Assembly: GCA_001599975.1 (NCBI GenBank)
Contig: BCIO01000001.1
Coordinates: 4,895,631-4,959,630, forward strand
Length of the DNA: 64,000 bases
Source: Cystobasidiopsis lactophilus
Lineage: Eukaryota > Basidiomycota > Agaricostilbomycetes > Agaricostilbales > Chionosphaeraceae
Direction: 5' to 3'
Shown here: in pieces, positions 33,934 to 44,778 of the stretch
Layout: the number at the start of each line of letters is the position of its first letter
Numbering within the stretch: the first letter of the stretch is position 1
Position numbers and translations under genes: made by a program
Notes under the pieces: generated by a model
What the model saw: the letters and a program-made list of their open reading frames with translations, nothing else
Told to the model about the DNA's origin: nothing
The model's database searches: none

Positions 33934-34746
33934 TCAAAGTCCATACGACTCATACAGCACCTCGCCGGAGGCGTCGTACTGTTGATGGACAATGGCAATC
34001 AACAAGAGCTTCGCCGAAAGGTAAGACCACCCACGATTGAGCCTCCAACGTTGCAGCAGCACGAGACAGCGGCGCAATGTTTGGCAGGCTGAGTAGAGCC
34101 GTCTGGATCGGGCTTGGTAGTCTTAGCGCAGTTGGGATTGTGAGCCACTGCCAGAGGGCCAAGTGAGCAACAGTCAGTCGAGCGGCAGAGGCAAGCACCC
34201 ACTGGTCGAACTACAGCAGCCAAATCAAGACCATCAATGTAATCGAAAACGAAAAGAGTAACCTACGTGAGGTCCGAGCAATAGGGCTGGGTAGCAGTCG
34301 AGCCGCCAACTCGAGAACCTGCTCAGCCAGCGTTAATTGTCTGGAGACACACAGCCAGAACAGGAGTACCATACAAGCTTCCTTGCACAGCGCGGTCCAC
34401 TGAATCGTTTACCTGTGAGCCCTGACACCCAAGAAGTATAGAAACCAAAACCTGCATCATAGGAAGCACACTGTAGAGACTTCAGGTCAATTGTCCTAGG
34501 TTTCCTGGCAGAGGGAGTACAACTCACGATCGATTCAATCATGTAGACTGGCTTGGCTGTGCAGTCAGCGCAGGGTTGATATCCGAACGATCCAAAATAT
34601 CGCTGTGAGGTGTAAGGACAGTGGGTCGCGGCAGCGGCGATCGCTAGGGCAGGCTTCAGTGAGTATGCATGGAGGCTGGAGAAGGACATACAGGAGGTTG
34701 AGGCAAGGGCAGCGGCGGCTGCTGTGGTCGAATGGGCTCCACCCAT
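33934..34746 (-). CDS. Small Cys-rich protein, tandem copy B
   Basis: Eight exons (34746-34692, 34643-34528, 34470-34456, 34399-34375, 34318-34267, 34210-34203, 34147-34035, 33978-33934) encode 142 residues. Exon lengths from the third onward equal those of copy A (15, 25, 52, 8, 113, 45 nt). The product keeps the same cysteine pattern, with HCPYTSQ, YFGSFGYQPCADC, PVYMIES, WTALCKEAC, QPYCSDLT, NPNCAK and CAAVSCCC. Intron 3 starts with GCAGGT at 34455; the alternative GT a few bases on breaks the frame of WTALC. The first exon (MGGAHSTTAAAA) is Ala-rich and less certain. It probably arose by tandem duplication of copy A or the reverse. Function unknown. Confidence 0.7.
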
Positions 34747-35648
34747 TGCAAGTCTCTGGTTGGTACGAGAGCAAGAGCCGGATGGCGAGTTAAAAAGTGC
34801 CACATGGAAGATGTCCAGCCGCGGGCTGATCTTCTCGGACACAGCTTCCCGTATAATTTCGTCGGCACAATCCCGAAACGCACTATTCCACTGTGTGCTT
34901 CCAGACATGCAGTCTTGGACATCGACGGGGCAATGGACAGGCCAGGGCTCTCACGAACAGTAAATAACGGCTCTCAAGGCAGCACATCGCAAGAATTTGA
35001 ACCAGCATTCTCCCAAAGCACAAGACTTGCTACGCTCTCCTTTTCCTCGTTCCACCGGCAACAACGTCTGGGGACGAACATCCCCAATAAGCGTTTCTAA
35101 AAGACGGGGGCTAAGCGCATTTGATCATCCCCGTTTGTGCACAGCTGTGGTGGTTGATGGTAGAGACCCTCCGGCACTTTGCCATGAATCTAGGCCTCGC
35201 TTCCTGGGACACCAGCACGATTTAAAGCAGCAGCATAATTTATGGACGTGGTCGATAGAGAAGGCAAGTACCAAAGTCCGTCTCTCCCATTTCGAAGCCG
35301 AACCATTTCGTCTTCATTGCTTGAGGGGGCAATGATTGGACTGAGCCTCGATGCGTGTGAAATGGCTAGCATCAAGCAGAAAACACGTTCTCAAGGTAAC
35401 AAGCTGGAACCTCAGCAGCCCGAAGCATAGGAGCAAGTAAACAGCCATTGCGGGAGAGGCAGAGGACGTGGCAATTCGGGGCGAGATAACGGATGCCAGT
35501 CTTAGCAGTCTTAGCGAGCGGCGGCATCACTGTGAGATGATAATGAGACAAACAGCAGAACCATAAGCAACCCGATCTGAACCAAGTCGCCGTCCCGGGC
35601 AGAGCATGACGCTGCTTGCCCAGCGACGTCCAAAAGTTTTGCGCTTGA
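34747..35648. other. Divergent intergenic region
   Basis: About 900 bp between Cys-rich copy B (-) and VID27 (+). Several open frames exist in all phases but none has splice or domain support. Nothing recognisable. Confidence 0.3.
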
Positions 35649-38600
35649 ATGAACTTGGTGCGTGCTGAAGTTGCCTTATTCTGCCTTAGAATTTAACTCA
35701 AAAGGCAAGTACACAGTTCAAAGCAGGTAAGCAGCCCTCGCTCCGAAGCTCAGGTGGCACAAAGCTCAAGCTGTCAATGCAGTCTTCTCGCGGGTGGCGA
35801 GCGGCAACGCTGAGCTCACGTCGTCCATCAATGGTTTGTCGCCCTCCGCGCTTTGGTCTCATTGATAACAGTGCTCAATACTTGGGGGCAACGCTCAGGC
35901 AAGCTGTTCTTGATCCGGCCAGACGGCGTGCGCTCGTCCAAGGAGTGCATCTACCTCGACTGCCTCGCTTCCGTGCGCAAGTCGACGCGCGAGTACGTCT
36001 CCGAGCTCGTCATCACCCGCGCCTACACCGAAGGGGAGCAGGACCTGCTCGAGGAGGAGGACGAGAACGAGGACGAGCGGACGTTCATGATCGACGAGGC
36101 GCTCAACTTTTCCCTGCTCGACACGGCGCCGGAGGACCTGGACGAGGGCGCGGCGAGCGGGCTGTCCATGACCTGGTGGGATCCCGCAGGGGACGAGGCC
36201 ATCTACTCGTTCGTCTGCTCCAAGGCCACCAGCAGCCAGGAGGTCGAGCGCTTCGAGACGGTCATGTACCGGTGCATGTTCGAGCGCAAGTACTCGCGCC
36301 CGGGCTCAGAAGCCAAAGAGGAGGACCTGGACGAGTTTAGAGGCATCGAGTGCGTTTCGACTTCCCTCTGGCGTGAGACGAAGGCAAATGAGCTCATGTG
36401 TGGCCCATGCGCACCCTCCAACAGAGTCGAGAGCAGCAGCCAAGACCAACCTTCAGAACGACCGCTGTTCCGGGAAGAGACGCCGGAAACGGAGGACGAC
36501 GATGTGGCCGCCCAGCTGGGCAATCTGTCCATCGAAGCCGCCTCGACCCCTAAACCCTCCACCTCCAAACCCCTCCCTCCCACCACTTCCGCCGCTGTGG
36601 TTTCTGTTGTCCATGAGCTCCCGCCGGACCACCGGACCGTGCTCACCGAGGACTTGGAGTACCACGTCTTTGATGGCGCCACCGGCTTTTTTATGCTTCA
36701 GTCCAAGTCGACGACCACCAAGATCGAGCTGGCGGGCAAGACCAACGTGCCCTGGCTGTCCGTCACCAACAACGAGACGGCCAAGTTGGTCATTCAGCTG
36801 GCTTTGTCAGGGGAGATGCCCATCCATTTTGATCTGGTGAGGCTCTTCACACTCTTGCTGGTTCTCACTGCTTGCTGATTGTGGTGTTTCTTGCCTTACA
36901 GTCACAACTGTCCATAGTGGTCAACATTTACCAAGATCAAAGCCGCAGCAACGTCACCGTCCTGCTCCGCGCGCACGACAAGACCCAATTCAACCGGATC
37001 AACCTGGCTATCGCTCGCTACTGCTTTGACGTCACATCTGGCCCCGGAGCGTTCGAGAAGCTCAACGAGGCCGAGAAGGAGTACACCAGGGACTCTTGGG
37101 TGTCGACCGACGTGGAGATGACCGACTCAAGCGAGGGCGCGGCCGACTCAGACTCGGATGAAGAAGAGTTTGACGACGCTCGGGTAGCCCAATCAGAAAC
37201 GGGTACGACCGACTCAGAAGATGATGAGGAAGACGAAGATGGGGAGGCGGACGAGTCGACGGATTCGTTCGCCGCTTCCGCCCTCACAACCAAGCAGGCT
37301 GTCAAGAACTCGCAGCTGGCGATCGGCCACCGGGACGATCTGTCGTTCGTCGTGCGCGGGGACATGATTGGCGTGTTCAGAGCGGGCGCGAAGGGCGACA
37401 AGAAGCTCCAGTTCGTCACCAACATCACCGGCATCGGGACGCCGGATGGCAAGAAGGTCTTCCAGCCTGCAAAGGTGCACCGGTCATCCTCAGCTCTAAT
37501 GCTTCTTTTCGGGTGACTTAGAAGTACCCCTCTTCGAACAGGTCATGCTGCACCAACAAGACTCGGCCATGGTGCTCCAGAACCCGCTGAACCCAAACGC
37601 GCTCTACCGCCTGGACTTGACGACAGGGAAGGTGGTGGAAGAGTACCAAGTGGGCGAGGTGGACGTGGTCAACTTCCTGCCGCAGTCCAAGTTTGCGCAG
37701 ACGACGGCTGAGCAGACCTTCATCGGCCACTCTCACAACGCCCTCTTCCGCATCGACCCCCGCTTGCGAGGCTCCAAGTTGGTGGATACACAGTACAAGC
37801 AGTACGCCGGCAAGAACCAGTTCAGCACAGCGGCCGTCACAGAAGCCGGTGGTATCGCAGTCGGTTCGTTGTCTCCCTTTCATCGCCGAGTGATCAGCCA
37901 AACTCAAAGCCTTGATACAGCCTCGAGCAAGGGCGACATTCGCATGTATGACTCGCTGGGCAAGAACGCCAAGACGGCTTTGCCGGCCTTTGGGTCGCCC
38001 ATCATTGGCATTGACACGACCAAGGACGGCAAATGGATGGTGGCCACCACAGAGACGTTCTTGCTGCTCATAGACAATACAAGTCAGTTTTGCTTACCTC
38101 ATGCCTCCCCGCTTCCAGCTGATCAAGAAGTCGTTGGCGCCTGACAGTCAAAGAGGGTCGATATGCCGGCAGCCTGGGATTCGACCGCAGCTTCCCAGCG
38201 GATGCCAAGCCTCGACCAAAGCGTTTGCAGCTCCGGCCTGAGCATGTGGCTTATATGCAAGGTCATGTCCGGTTCACCCCTGCTAAGTGCGCTCGTTCAC
38301 TTTCGTTCAATGATTTTACGCCTGACCTTGACGATTTTTGACCAGGTTCAACACGGGTCCAGACGCGGAGGAGAAGAGCATCGTCACTTCGAGCGGGCCG
38401 TATGTGATCAACTTCAATTTCAAGCGGATCAAGGAAGGCCATCTCGACTCCTACACGATCAAGAAATACGACGACATAGTGGTGGCCGATTCTTTCAAGT
38501 TCAACGGCGACAAAGATATTGTGAGTCCTTTCGTTGCAAATTTGCCGATCGAGCGCGGATGCTGATGGAGGGGAACTCAGGTCGTCACGCTCACGGACAA

Positions 38601-38682
38601 CATTTTCATGGAGCGCAAGGGCCACTTGCAAAGGCCAAATCGGGACAGTCTGAGTGGTGTAGTCAGGGAATGGAGCGCGTAA
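35649..38682 (+). CDS. VID27: VID27-type cytoplasmic protein
   Basis: Eleven exons: 35649-35657, 35717-35726, 35783-35833, 35899-36349, 36425-36836, 36902-37474, 37542-37863, 37921-38082, 38148-38286, 38346-38520 and 38581-38682, giving 801 residues. The family name comes from vacuolar import and degradation mutants of yeast; its biochemical role is poorly known. The N-terminal PH-like part has GKLFLIRPDG, SKECIYLDC and ELVITRAYTEGEQDL. The C-terminal VID27 beta-propeller has MIGVFRAG, LHQQDSAMVLQNP, NALYRLDLTTGKVVEEY, TFIGHSHNALFRIDPR, IKEGRYAGSLGFDRSF and FNTGPDAEEKSIVTSSGPY. The first coding exon is 9 nt and the second 10 nt; together with exon 3 they restore MNLFKAVFSRVASG, as expected at a VID27 start. 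An acidic loop (DSDSDEEEFDD) lies mid-protein. Confidence 0.93.
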
Positions 38683-40219
38683 AGGTTGCCTCTGTACTTT
38701 CTTTTTCGGTTTTCTGCCTTGTATCCATAGCTTTTTGATCCGACCCTGCCTGTCAAAGAAACCTCAATGTAATGCCTGCCTCTTTGCACGCTAGCTTTCA
38801 GCGGAACCAAAGGTCTTGAGTTGCCGATTCATGTGGCGCGTCCAATGCGATTGGAGCGCTTTTCTTCCGATCTCGGCCAGAGGCAATGCCAGATCAAAGC
38901 CGCCTCAATGCTCGCGTCCATACATCAGTCGTTATCGGAGACGTCTGGTTGGGCCAACAGACGCGATCATCTCATTGCCCGCTCTCCTCCGACCTTTTCG
39001 GTCGCGAAATCAATGCTCGAATAGTTCTCCATGACCGCTGCCCTTTCTGCTGCTCCGACACCATTTATGATCACCAGATACATGATAGGCCTTGTTTCCG
39101 GCGTCAAACACTGCTCTCAGGAGGCGAACGATTTTCCCCTTGCTCCAGCCATCATGCGTCGGCAGTCGGTCTTGGCATTGAGCTTCGCGAATGGCTTAAA
39201 TTTTCACTCATGGCTGCTGCTGAATGCACGAATTGAACGTATGAGCCTTGCCAAGTGGCATTGCTGAACGTGTGCAACGGTCCCAGTCAGGATACAAAAA
39301 AAAAGGCGTCGAGTGTGGCGTGGCCGAGAGCAGGTTTCTTCGCATTGTCGAGTGCTATAGAAGGTAGCACTGTCACTTGATTTTGCCGTGAGAGCACCGG
39401 TTATATTACTGGACCGACTGCTCCTTACGAGCGAAGTCGCAGCTCCAGGTCTTGGCCTCAATGTGACTATGCGGTGGTCGGAAATATATCTTGCGAGTTG
39501 GATAACTTGGTTACAAGACCAAAAGTGTTGAGTACCTACAACTCGTGGTTTTACCGCCAAGCTTCAACGGCGCGGGCCTTCGGCCGCGGATTTTGCCACT
39601 GAATGTGCTCGTCGATTCCTTTGCCTCGGTAATCGTGTTCTCTCGCAAGCGACAAACACACAGTATCCTTAACTCATCCTCATGCTGTGCCCTGCGTTGG
39701 GTAAGCAAGCAAGCGTGGGAAGACGACAGTGACCGGGCTGCCTTCACATTACTTTCGAGACAAATCGTTACGTCCCTTCCATCTGCATTCCAGCCTCGTC
39801 TAGGCAAGTACGCTATCATGCAAAGCTTTTGTGCGCCTGCATACCATGAGAGGAGAATCTCCGAGGCAAGTCTTTGATGAGAGAGCCAGGCAAAGCCACT
39901 CGCGCTGACCGAGACCGTGCACCACCTCTTTAAGCGCTTTCTTGCCTTGCCGCCTGGTTCGCGTACTTTTCGACCATTTCGCGTGAAGTGAGCGTGTGTT
40001 CGAAGCCGTTAGCCGTGATGGCAAATGTGGTGCGCTCGACCGGCAGTGACCAACCGTTAGACAACTTGCTCCCGTTCCACCGCTTCTCGGGCTCGTTGGG
40101 CTGCTCCCGTTCAACAACTCCTACATTGAGGCGCTTTGGAGCTCCTGTCCGCATTCGCACCGCCGGCGAGCCTTCCAAGTGCTCTCCGAATTGTCGAGAA
40201 GGCGCCGCCCAACTACAGA
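38683..40219. other. Long intergenic region
   Basis: About 1.5 kb, the longest gene-free stretch in the window. Open frames in both strands lack splice or domain support. An A8 run lies near 39298. I saw no tRNA, repeat or conserved RNA motif. Confidence 0.3.
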
Positions 40220-40860
40220 ATGGCCGACGTTTCACGCAAAGTGCCCGGCATAGCAAAGTTGACGGATAACGCTGTCGAAGAGATCATCCTCAAGTACACC
40301 AAGAAGTGCCCAGAGGTCGTCTTCGACAAGCGGTAAGCTGGCTGGCTTTTGGGCTCGACCTTGTTTACAATTGCTCAAACCCAGTGTGCCCGCAGCCTCG
40401 CCGTACTCAAAAGCCCCTGGCTGCCTAATCAGCTCGTCAAGATTGGCAAGGAGCTCAGCATCCAGGGCGTTGCCTTCTCGGTAGCGCTTTCTGTAGGAAA
40501 TATTGGGGTGATGGCCGGACACGAAGGGAAGGCCGCCAGACTCTTTCTGGAGCCCGAGAACTTCCACTCCAAGATCTGGAATGAGTACTTGAAGGTGTGT
40601 TGTGTCTGATTTCAGGTGGTGGGAACAGGCCTAAACTCGTTCAAGAGCGAGTTTGCGGACCAGACAGAAGAGCAGAAGGAGATGGTGGCCAAAATCAACA
40701 AAAGCGCCAAAACCTTCTTCAACGAGCTCAAGGACCCTTGGGAATTCTCCAAATATTTTGACATGGATGTACGTTGTTCGGCTTTCATCTTAGGGAAGGC
40801 GAAAATTCAATCGCAATTCCATAGAGCTTTAGAGCGGACCATGAAGAAGAAGAGCACTAG
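40220..40860 (+). CDS. Hypothetical protein with a 21-nt intron
   Basis: Four exons (40220-40332, 40396-40594, 40616-40768, 40825-40860) give 166 residues. The family is not recognised. The sequence is helical and mixed: VPGIAKLTDNAVEEIILKY, LAVLKSPWLPNQLVKIGKEL, VGNIGVMAGHEGKAARLFL and DPWEFSKYFDMD, ending in an acidic His-containing tail (DHEEEEH). The second intron (40595-40615) is only 21 nt yet has GTGTGT, a CTGAT branch-like core and TTTCAG; it must be removed to avoid a stop. The start is uncertain: open frames upstream (from about 40019) could supply further 5' exons. Confidence 0.55.
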
Positions 40861-41142
40861 ACACCGCCAACCGCAATGACAAGATCTTGCCAGATGTAAG
40901 CTCAGTATCCTTGTTATCAGTTTGCAGGCCTGATGCCCTACCCAAAGAGAAGAGCCACTATTACCCATCCCCTTACTATGGCGCACTTCGGAAATCTTTT
41001 GATTGGCTCTTTGGTGTTCCATCGTTTACTCGCAGTCGTATCGCATTCGCATTGTACTATGAATCGGCCTCTCTTCATCAGAAATGCCCATAACGGCATG
41101 GCAGGGGCAACTTGTAATATATGAGCTCTCGAAGGAGAAGGC

Positions 41143-42425
41143 TTAAGAATTCAGACTACTCCGGGAAGCATTAAGCTGGCTACTACTGGGACTAGCTGAC
41201 CGCCCAAAGATGCGGTTCTTAGGCATTGACCCGGACCTCTTGAGCGCGGCGGCGGCGACATTGCCGGTGGCCGGCTTGAGCTTTTGCGCAGTCGAGACTA
41301 AATCCTGTTGTGGCGCCACCAAATGAGCATCAGGTCACAATGGAACGCGAGAGGAAGGTCAAAGGAGACACACCTGGATCATTTGGTCGTACGTCTCGCC
41401 GTCGCCCTTGAGCTTCTCCCGCTTCTCGACGGCATACGTTAAAGCCTCGCTGACATTCCTGACTGCCTCGACCAAGCTTTCCTGCAGCTCCTCCAGCGCC
41501 TGGACGCTCTCGCCTGCTAGCGCATCCTTGCTCCACGCCAGCAACGCTTCCACTTTCCGGCGGTCCAGCGGCGGTGGGCTGAGCGGCGTGGGAGCGCGGG
41601 ATATTGAAAGCCCTAGAGCGGCTTGGTTGGTCAGTGGCACGGGCGCCGAAGCTGGGGAGCTGGCTTTCGAGACGTTCGTCTTGATGCCAGGCAAGCTGGG
41701 CCGGCCATNAGGTTCGAGGGTGTCCACGGCCGAGGAGGTGGACTGGGACAAAGGNGNCGGCTCNTTNAAGTCGACGTGGATGCCGAGGGACTGGAGGTGG
41801 AACTTGCGCGCCTTTGAGCGCTTCCAGGTGACCGTCGTCGAGCTGATGCGCGGCTTGGCCAAGCTTTCGAACAGCTCGACGGAGCTGGTGGACGCCAGTA
41901 CTTGCTGTGGGCCTTCTAGGTGCCGCTCTGGCTCGTCGACGTCCAGGTCTAGGAGGTGGTCCGGGTAGAGCAAGGCGAGGATGGCATCTGTTTGAGGTTG
42001 CCACTCCTCGATGCTGATGGCGTGCGTTCTGGACGTCGATTGGGCCTGTGACGGGTAATGAGTTATGACTCGTGTGCGCAGCAAAGCAAGCTCAGACGAA
42101 CCGGAGGGGCTGCGGCTGCGGCGGGCAGCGCAGGCTCTTGTTCTGCCCACTCGCCAAACCCGTCGTCGTCCCCATCCTGCTCGTCCCCAAACTCGCCAAA
42201 GTCATCAAACTCGTCGTCCTCCACTGCCGGCACCTCTGCTTCTGCCAACGGAGGCTCTGGGAAGGGCGCCGGCGTGTCGTCCCATGAGGGCAAAGCGTCG
42301 ACCGGCTCCTCCTCCGCCGGTGCTGCTTCTGTCCACACCGGCGCCTGCGACCAGGGATCCGCGATGGTCTCTGCTGCTTTAGGCGCTGCTGCTCCGCCCC
42401 ACACGTCCTCCTCGTCAAAATTCAT
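41143..42425 (-). CDS. Acidic aftiphilin/Laa2-like protein
   Basis: Three exons (42425-42102, 42045-41374, 41304-41143), all phase 0, encode 385 residues. The N-terminus is acidic with Trp/Phe motifs typical of clathrin-adaptor accessory proteins: MNFDEEDVWGG, DEFDDFGEFGDEQDGDD and GFGEWAEQEP. A conserved-looking middle follows (EEWQPQTDAILALLYPDHLL), then an AKPRISSTTVTWKRS stretch and a helical block (VEALLAWSKDALAGESVQAL, YAVEKREKLKG, YDQMIQDLVSTAQKLK). DFGEF-type motifs bind the AP-1 gamma-ear in animal aftiphilin and yeast Laa2, so a role in AP-1 trafficking is plausible but inferred. Five single N bases (41709, 41755, 41757, 41764, 41767) blur a few residues. A long antisense open frame here is a shadow. 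Confidence 0.55.
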
Positions 42426-42604
42426 GCCGTCGTCGAACGCGCTTGAGTGTCTGACCTGGCACTGAATTTGACTTGCGAAGGGCCAGATGTGACAGGCACA
42501 AGCCGACTTCCACTTCGAGTTTCGTCGCCAGTTTTAAGGTTTGGAGGCGAACTTCCAAAGGCTGGCACCTTTAAAACCTCGCTAGTGTCGACCACTAACG
42601 ATTC

Positions 42605-44392
42605 ATGGAGGACCTATTCAAGTCGGAGGCGGCCAGGCGCCGAAGCTCCCTCCTCCTGCCTCTGCAAACGCTCCAACGAGCTTCAAGCACGCGCTCCAGC
42701 AAGCGCTACCTGTTGGCCTTTGGCGCCATTGTCGTGGTCGTGATCTTTGTGCTATCGAAGCCCGCCCTGCCGCCTTCCTTCGAGCAGCAGAGCGCCGAAG
42801 TCTTCGGCAACTTGACAAGCCACTTTCAGCACACATTCAAGAATCTCCGCCCGCACCACCACAACCAGCTGGCCACATCTGCTCCAGGGCCAGCCTCTCC
42901 CCCACCATCATGTAGAATCTCAGACGATCCAAATCATGCGTTGACGAGGGAGTATGGCGAAAACAACATGCGACTGTCGAGGAGTTACGATGGTCCGTGT
43001 TTGCCTTCTGTTGTTCGCACAGTTGCTGATCAAGACGCTGCAAACAGGGTCAGGGAACAGGGTGCGACGGGTGTTGAGGAAGGCGTTGTCGGGTCAACCT
43101 ATCAAAATGGCGGTCGTGGGAGGGAGCGTCAGTCTGGGCCATGGCGTCAAACCGCCTTGGACACCAGCGAACCACATGCACCACCGCATCCACAAGTGGC
43201 TGTCGGATCACCTGCCCATGTCCAACCTCACCTTGCATATGGACGCCGTGCAAGCGGCGCAGACCAACACCTTCTTTTCCTACTGCGTTCTCGAATACTT
43301 GCCGGAGGACGCCGACATCATCTTTGTCGAACTCGACATCAACTCTTTACCCTTTTCTGTCACCCACACCGAGAACCTCTACCGCAGTTTGTTGACGATG
43401 CCGAACGAGCCGGCCGTCGTCTCCCTCTCGACTTTTGGATTGGTCTTGTGAGTCTTACTCTTCAGGTTATATTAAGAGCAGACTCTCACCAGCTGACAAC
43501 AGCGAAAACATGGTCTCGGGGTGGGCCAACACGATTCAAGTGGTGCACTGGTACGACGTGCCGCTGATCAACATCCGCAACTGGCTCTTGCCGCACATTA
43601 TCGAGCACCCCAAGGCCCTACCCTCGCTCTTTGAAAACTTCCTCGACGAGATTGACACTCGCCACATGAACCCCAATGGCCACATCGCGCTCGGCGATAT
43701 GGTCATCGCCTACCTCTCGGAGCAGCTCTGCCTCACCCAACGCACCGCGCTCACGGACGAAGTCCAGCCGGCAAATCCGATGTGGCCAACTGGCGGCTCT
43801 TTGCCCAGCATTCCAAGGCTCAGCTTGTTCTCGCCGTACGACGAGATCAGCGTGAACAAGGTGCCGCGGCCGAGCTGCCAGACCATCAACTCGCGCAAGC
43901 CGCTGGTGCCGGTCAGCATGACTGGGTTCAAGAGCACAAGCTACAACGACAAGTACTTCTTTGAGGGCACCCAGGCTGGTGGGTCTTCTCCACCACGTTG
44001 CCTTAAGCAAAAAGATGTTCTTTGCTAATTCACGCCCAACGCGTTCTGCAGGTGACGAGATCACTTTTGAAGTCGAGACTACTGGGCCATGTGAGGCGTT
44101 TGCTGCGCTTGCAAGAATAGGGTTGAAGCTGACATGCGTGTTCGAAGTGGGAATTTGGTACTGGCACACCGCGGACCCGACTTTCGGCGGAGTTACCTGC
44201 TGGGTGGACAATGACCGTAGCGCCCACCGCGTCCGATTTGTCGATGCATACGACCCGAACAAGGTGGCGTCAACGTTCGACTGGTCCTTCGACCTTTGGA
44301 GCGACTTGCAGCCGGGCAAGCGGCTCTTCACCTGCAAAATCGTGGAGGCGCCTCGGACCGTCTTTCGCATATCCGGTATCTTGCTTCAATAG
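42605..44392 (+). CDS. SGNH-hydrolase-like type II membrane protein (copy 1)
   Basis: Four exons (42605-42992, 43048-43447, 43503-43978, 44052-44392) give 534 residues. The short basic cytoplasmic N-terminus precedes one signal-anchor helix (LLAFGAIVVVVIFVLS, about residues 37-53) and a Pro/His-rich stem, placing the domain in the Golgi lumen or outside the cell. The SGNH-type core starts with PIKMAVVGGSVSLGHG, whose GGSVS carries the putative nucleophile Ser. IFVELDINS follows, and DTRHMNPNGHIALGDM may supply the catalytic Asp and His. A C-terminal beta-rich domain has GIWYWHTADPTFG. Likely substrates are acylated cell-surface glycans, by analogy only. The next gene is a paralogue in the same orientation. 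Confidence 0.75.
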
Positions 44393-44778
44393 AGGGCTCG
44401 TGGCACTTGGGCAAAAGGAGATGGGAATTATCTTTATGTATTTCGCGTCGCAACGTATGCACTGTATAGTAGATTTCAGATGTCTCGCACTCTTTCTGCA
44501 TGCTACAATCACTTCACCCATCTTGCCCGAGTCATACGACGCGCTTCGTGTCGCTCATTGACAAGCGAGTCGCGGGTGGCTGATCATCACGCAAACTTTG
44601 CGACTGGGCGAATTCTTTCCTTTTGCGTGCACCAACTCGGCCGCTTTCTCGCGTTGCCCTGCCCTGTAGCTTAAGCATGTTTTCACATATAGAAAGTGTG
44701 TGTTAAGGAAGGCGCTGGTGGATTTGAAGTGGGATGCTCTTCTTCCCATTCGTCCGAGGCTCATCGAGGCAAATCAAC
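44393..44778. other. Spacer between the SGNH paralogues
   Basis: About 385 bp with the presumed promoter of the second copy. Nothing else recognised. Confidence 0.3.

Noticed and set aside
41408-41968. 186-residue plus-strand open frame
   Set aside because: It is the antisense shadow of the acidic adaptor-like gene, whose exons join in phase and carry recognisable motifs.
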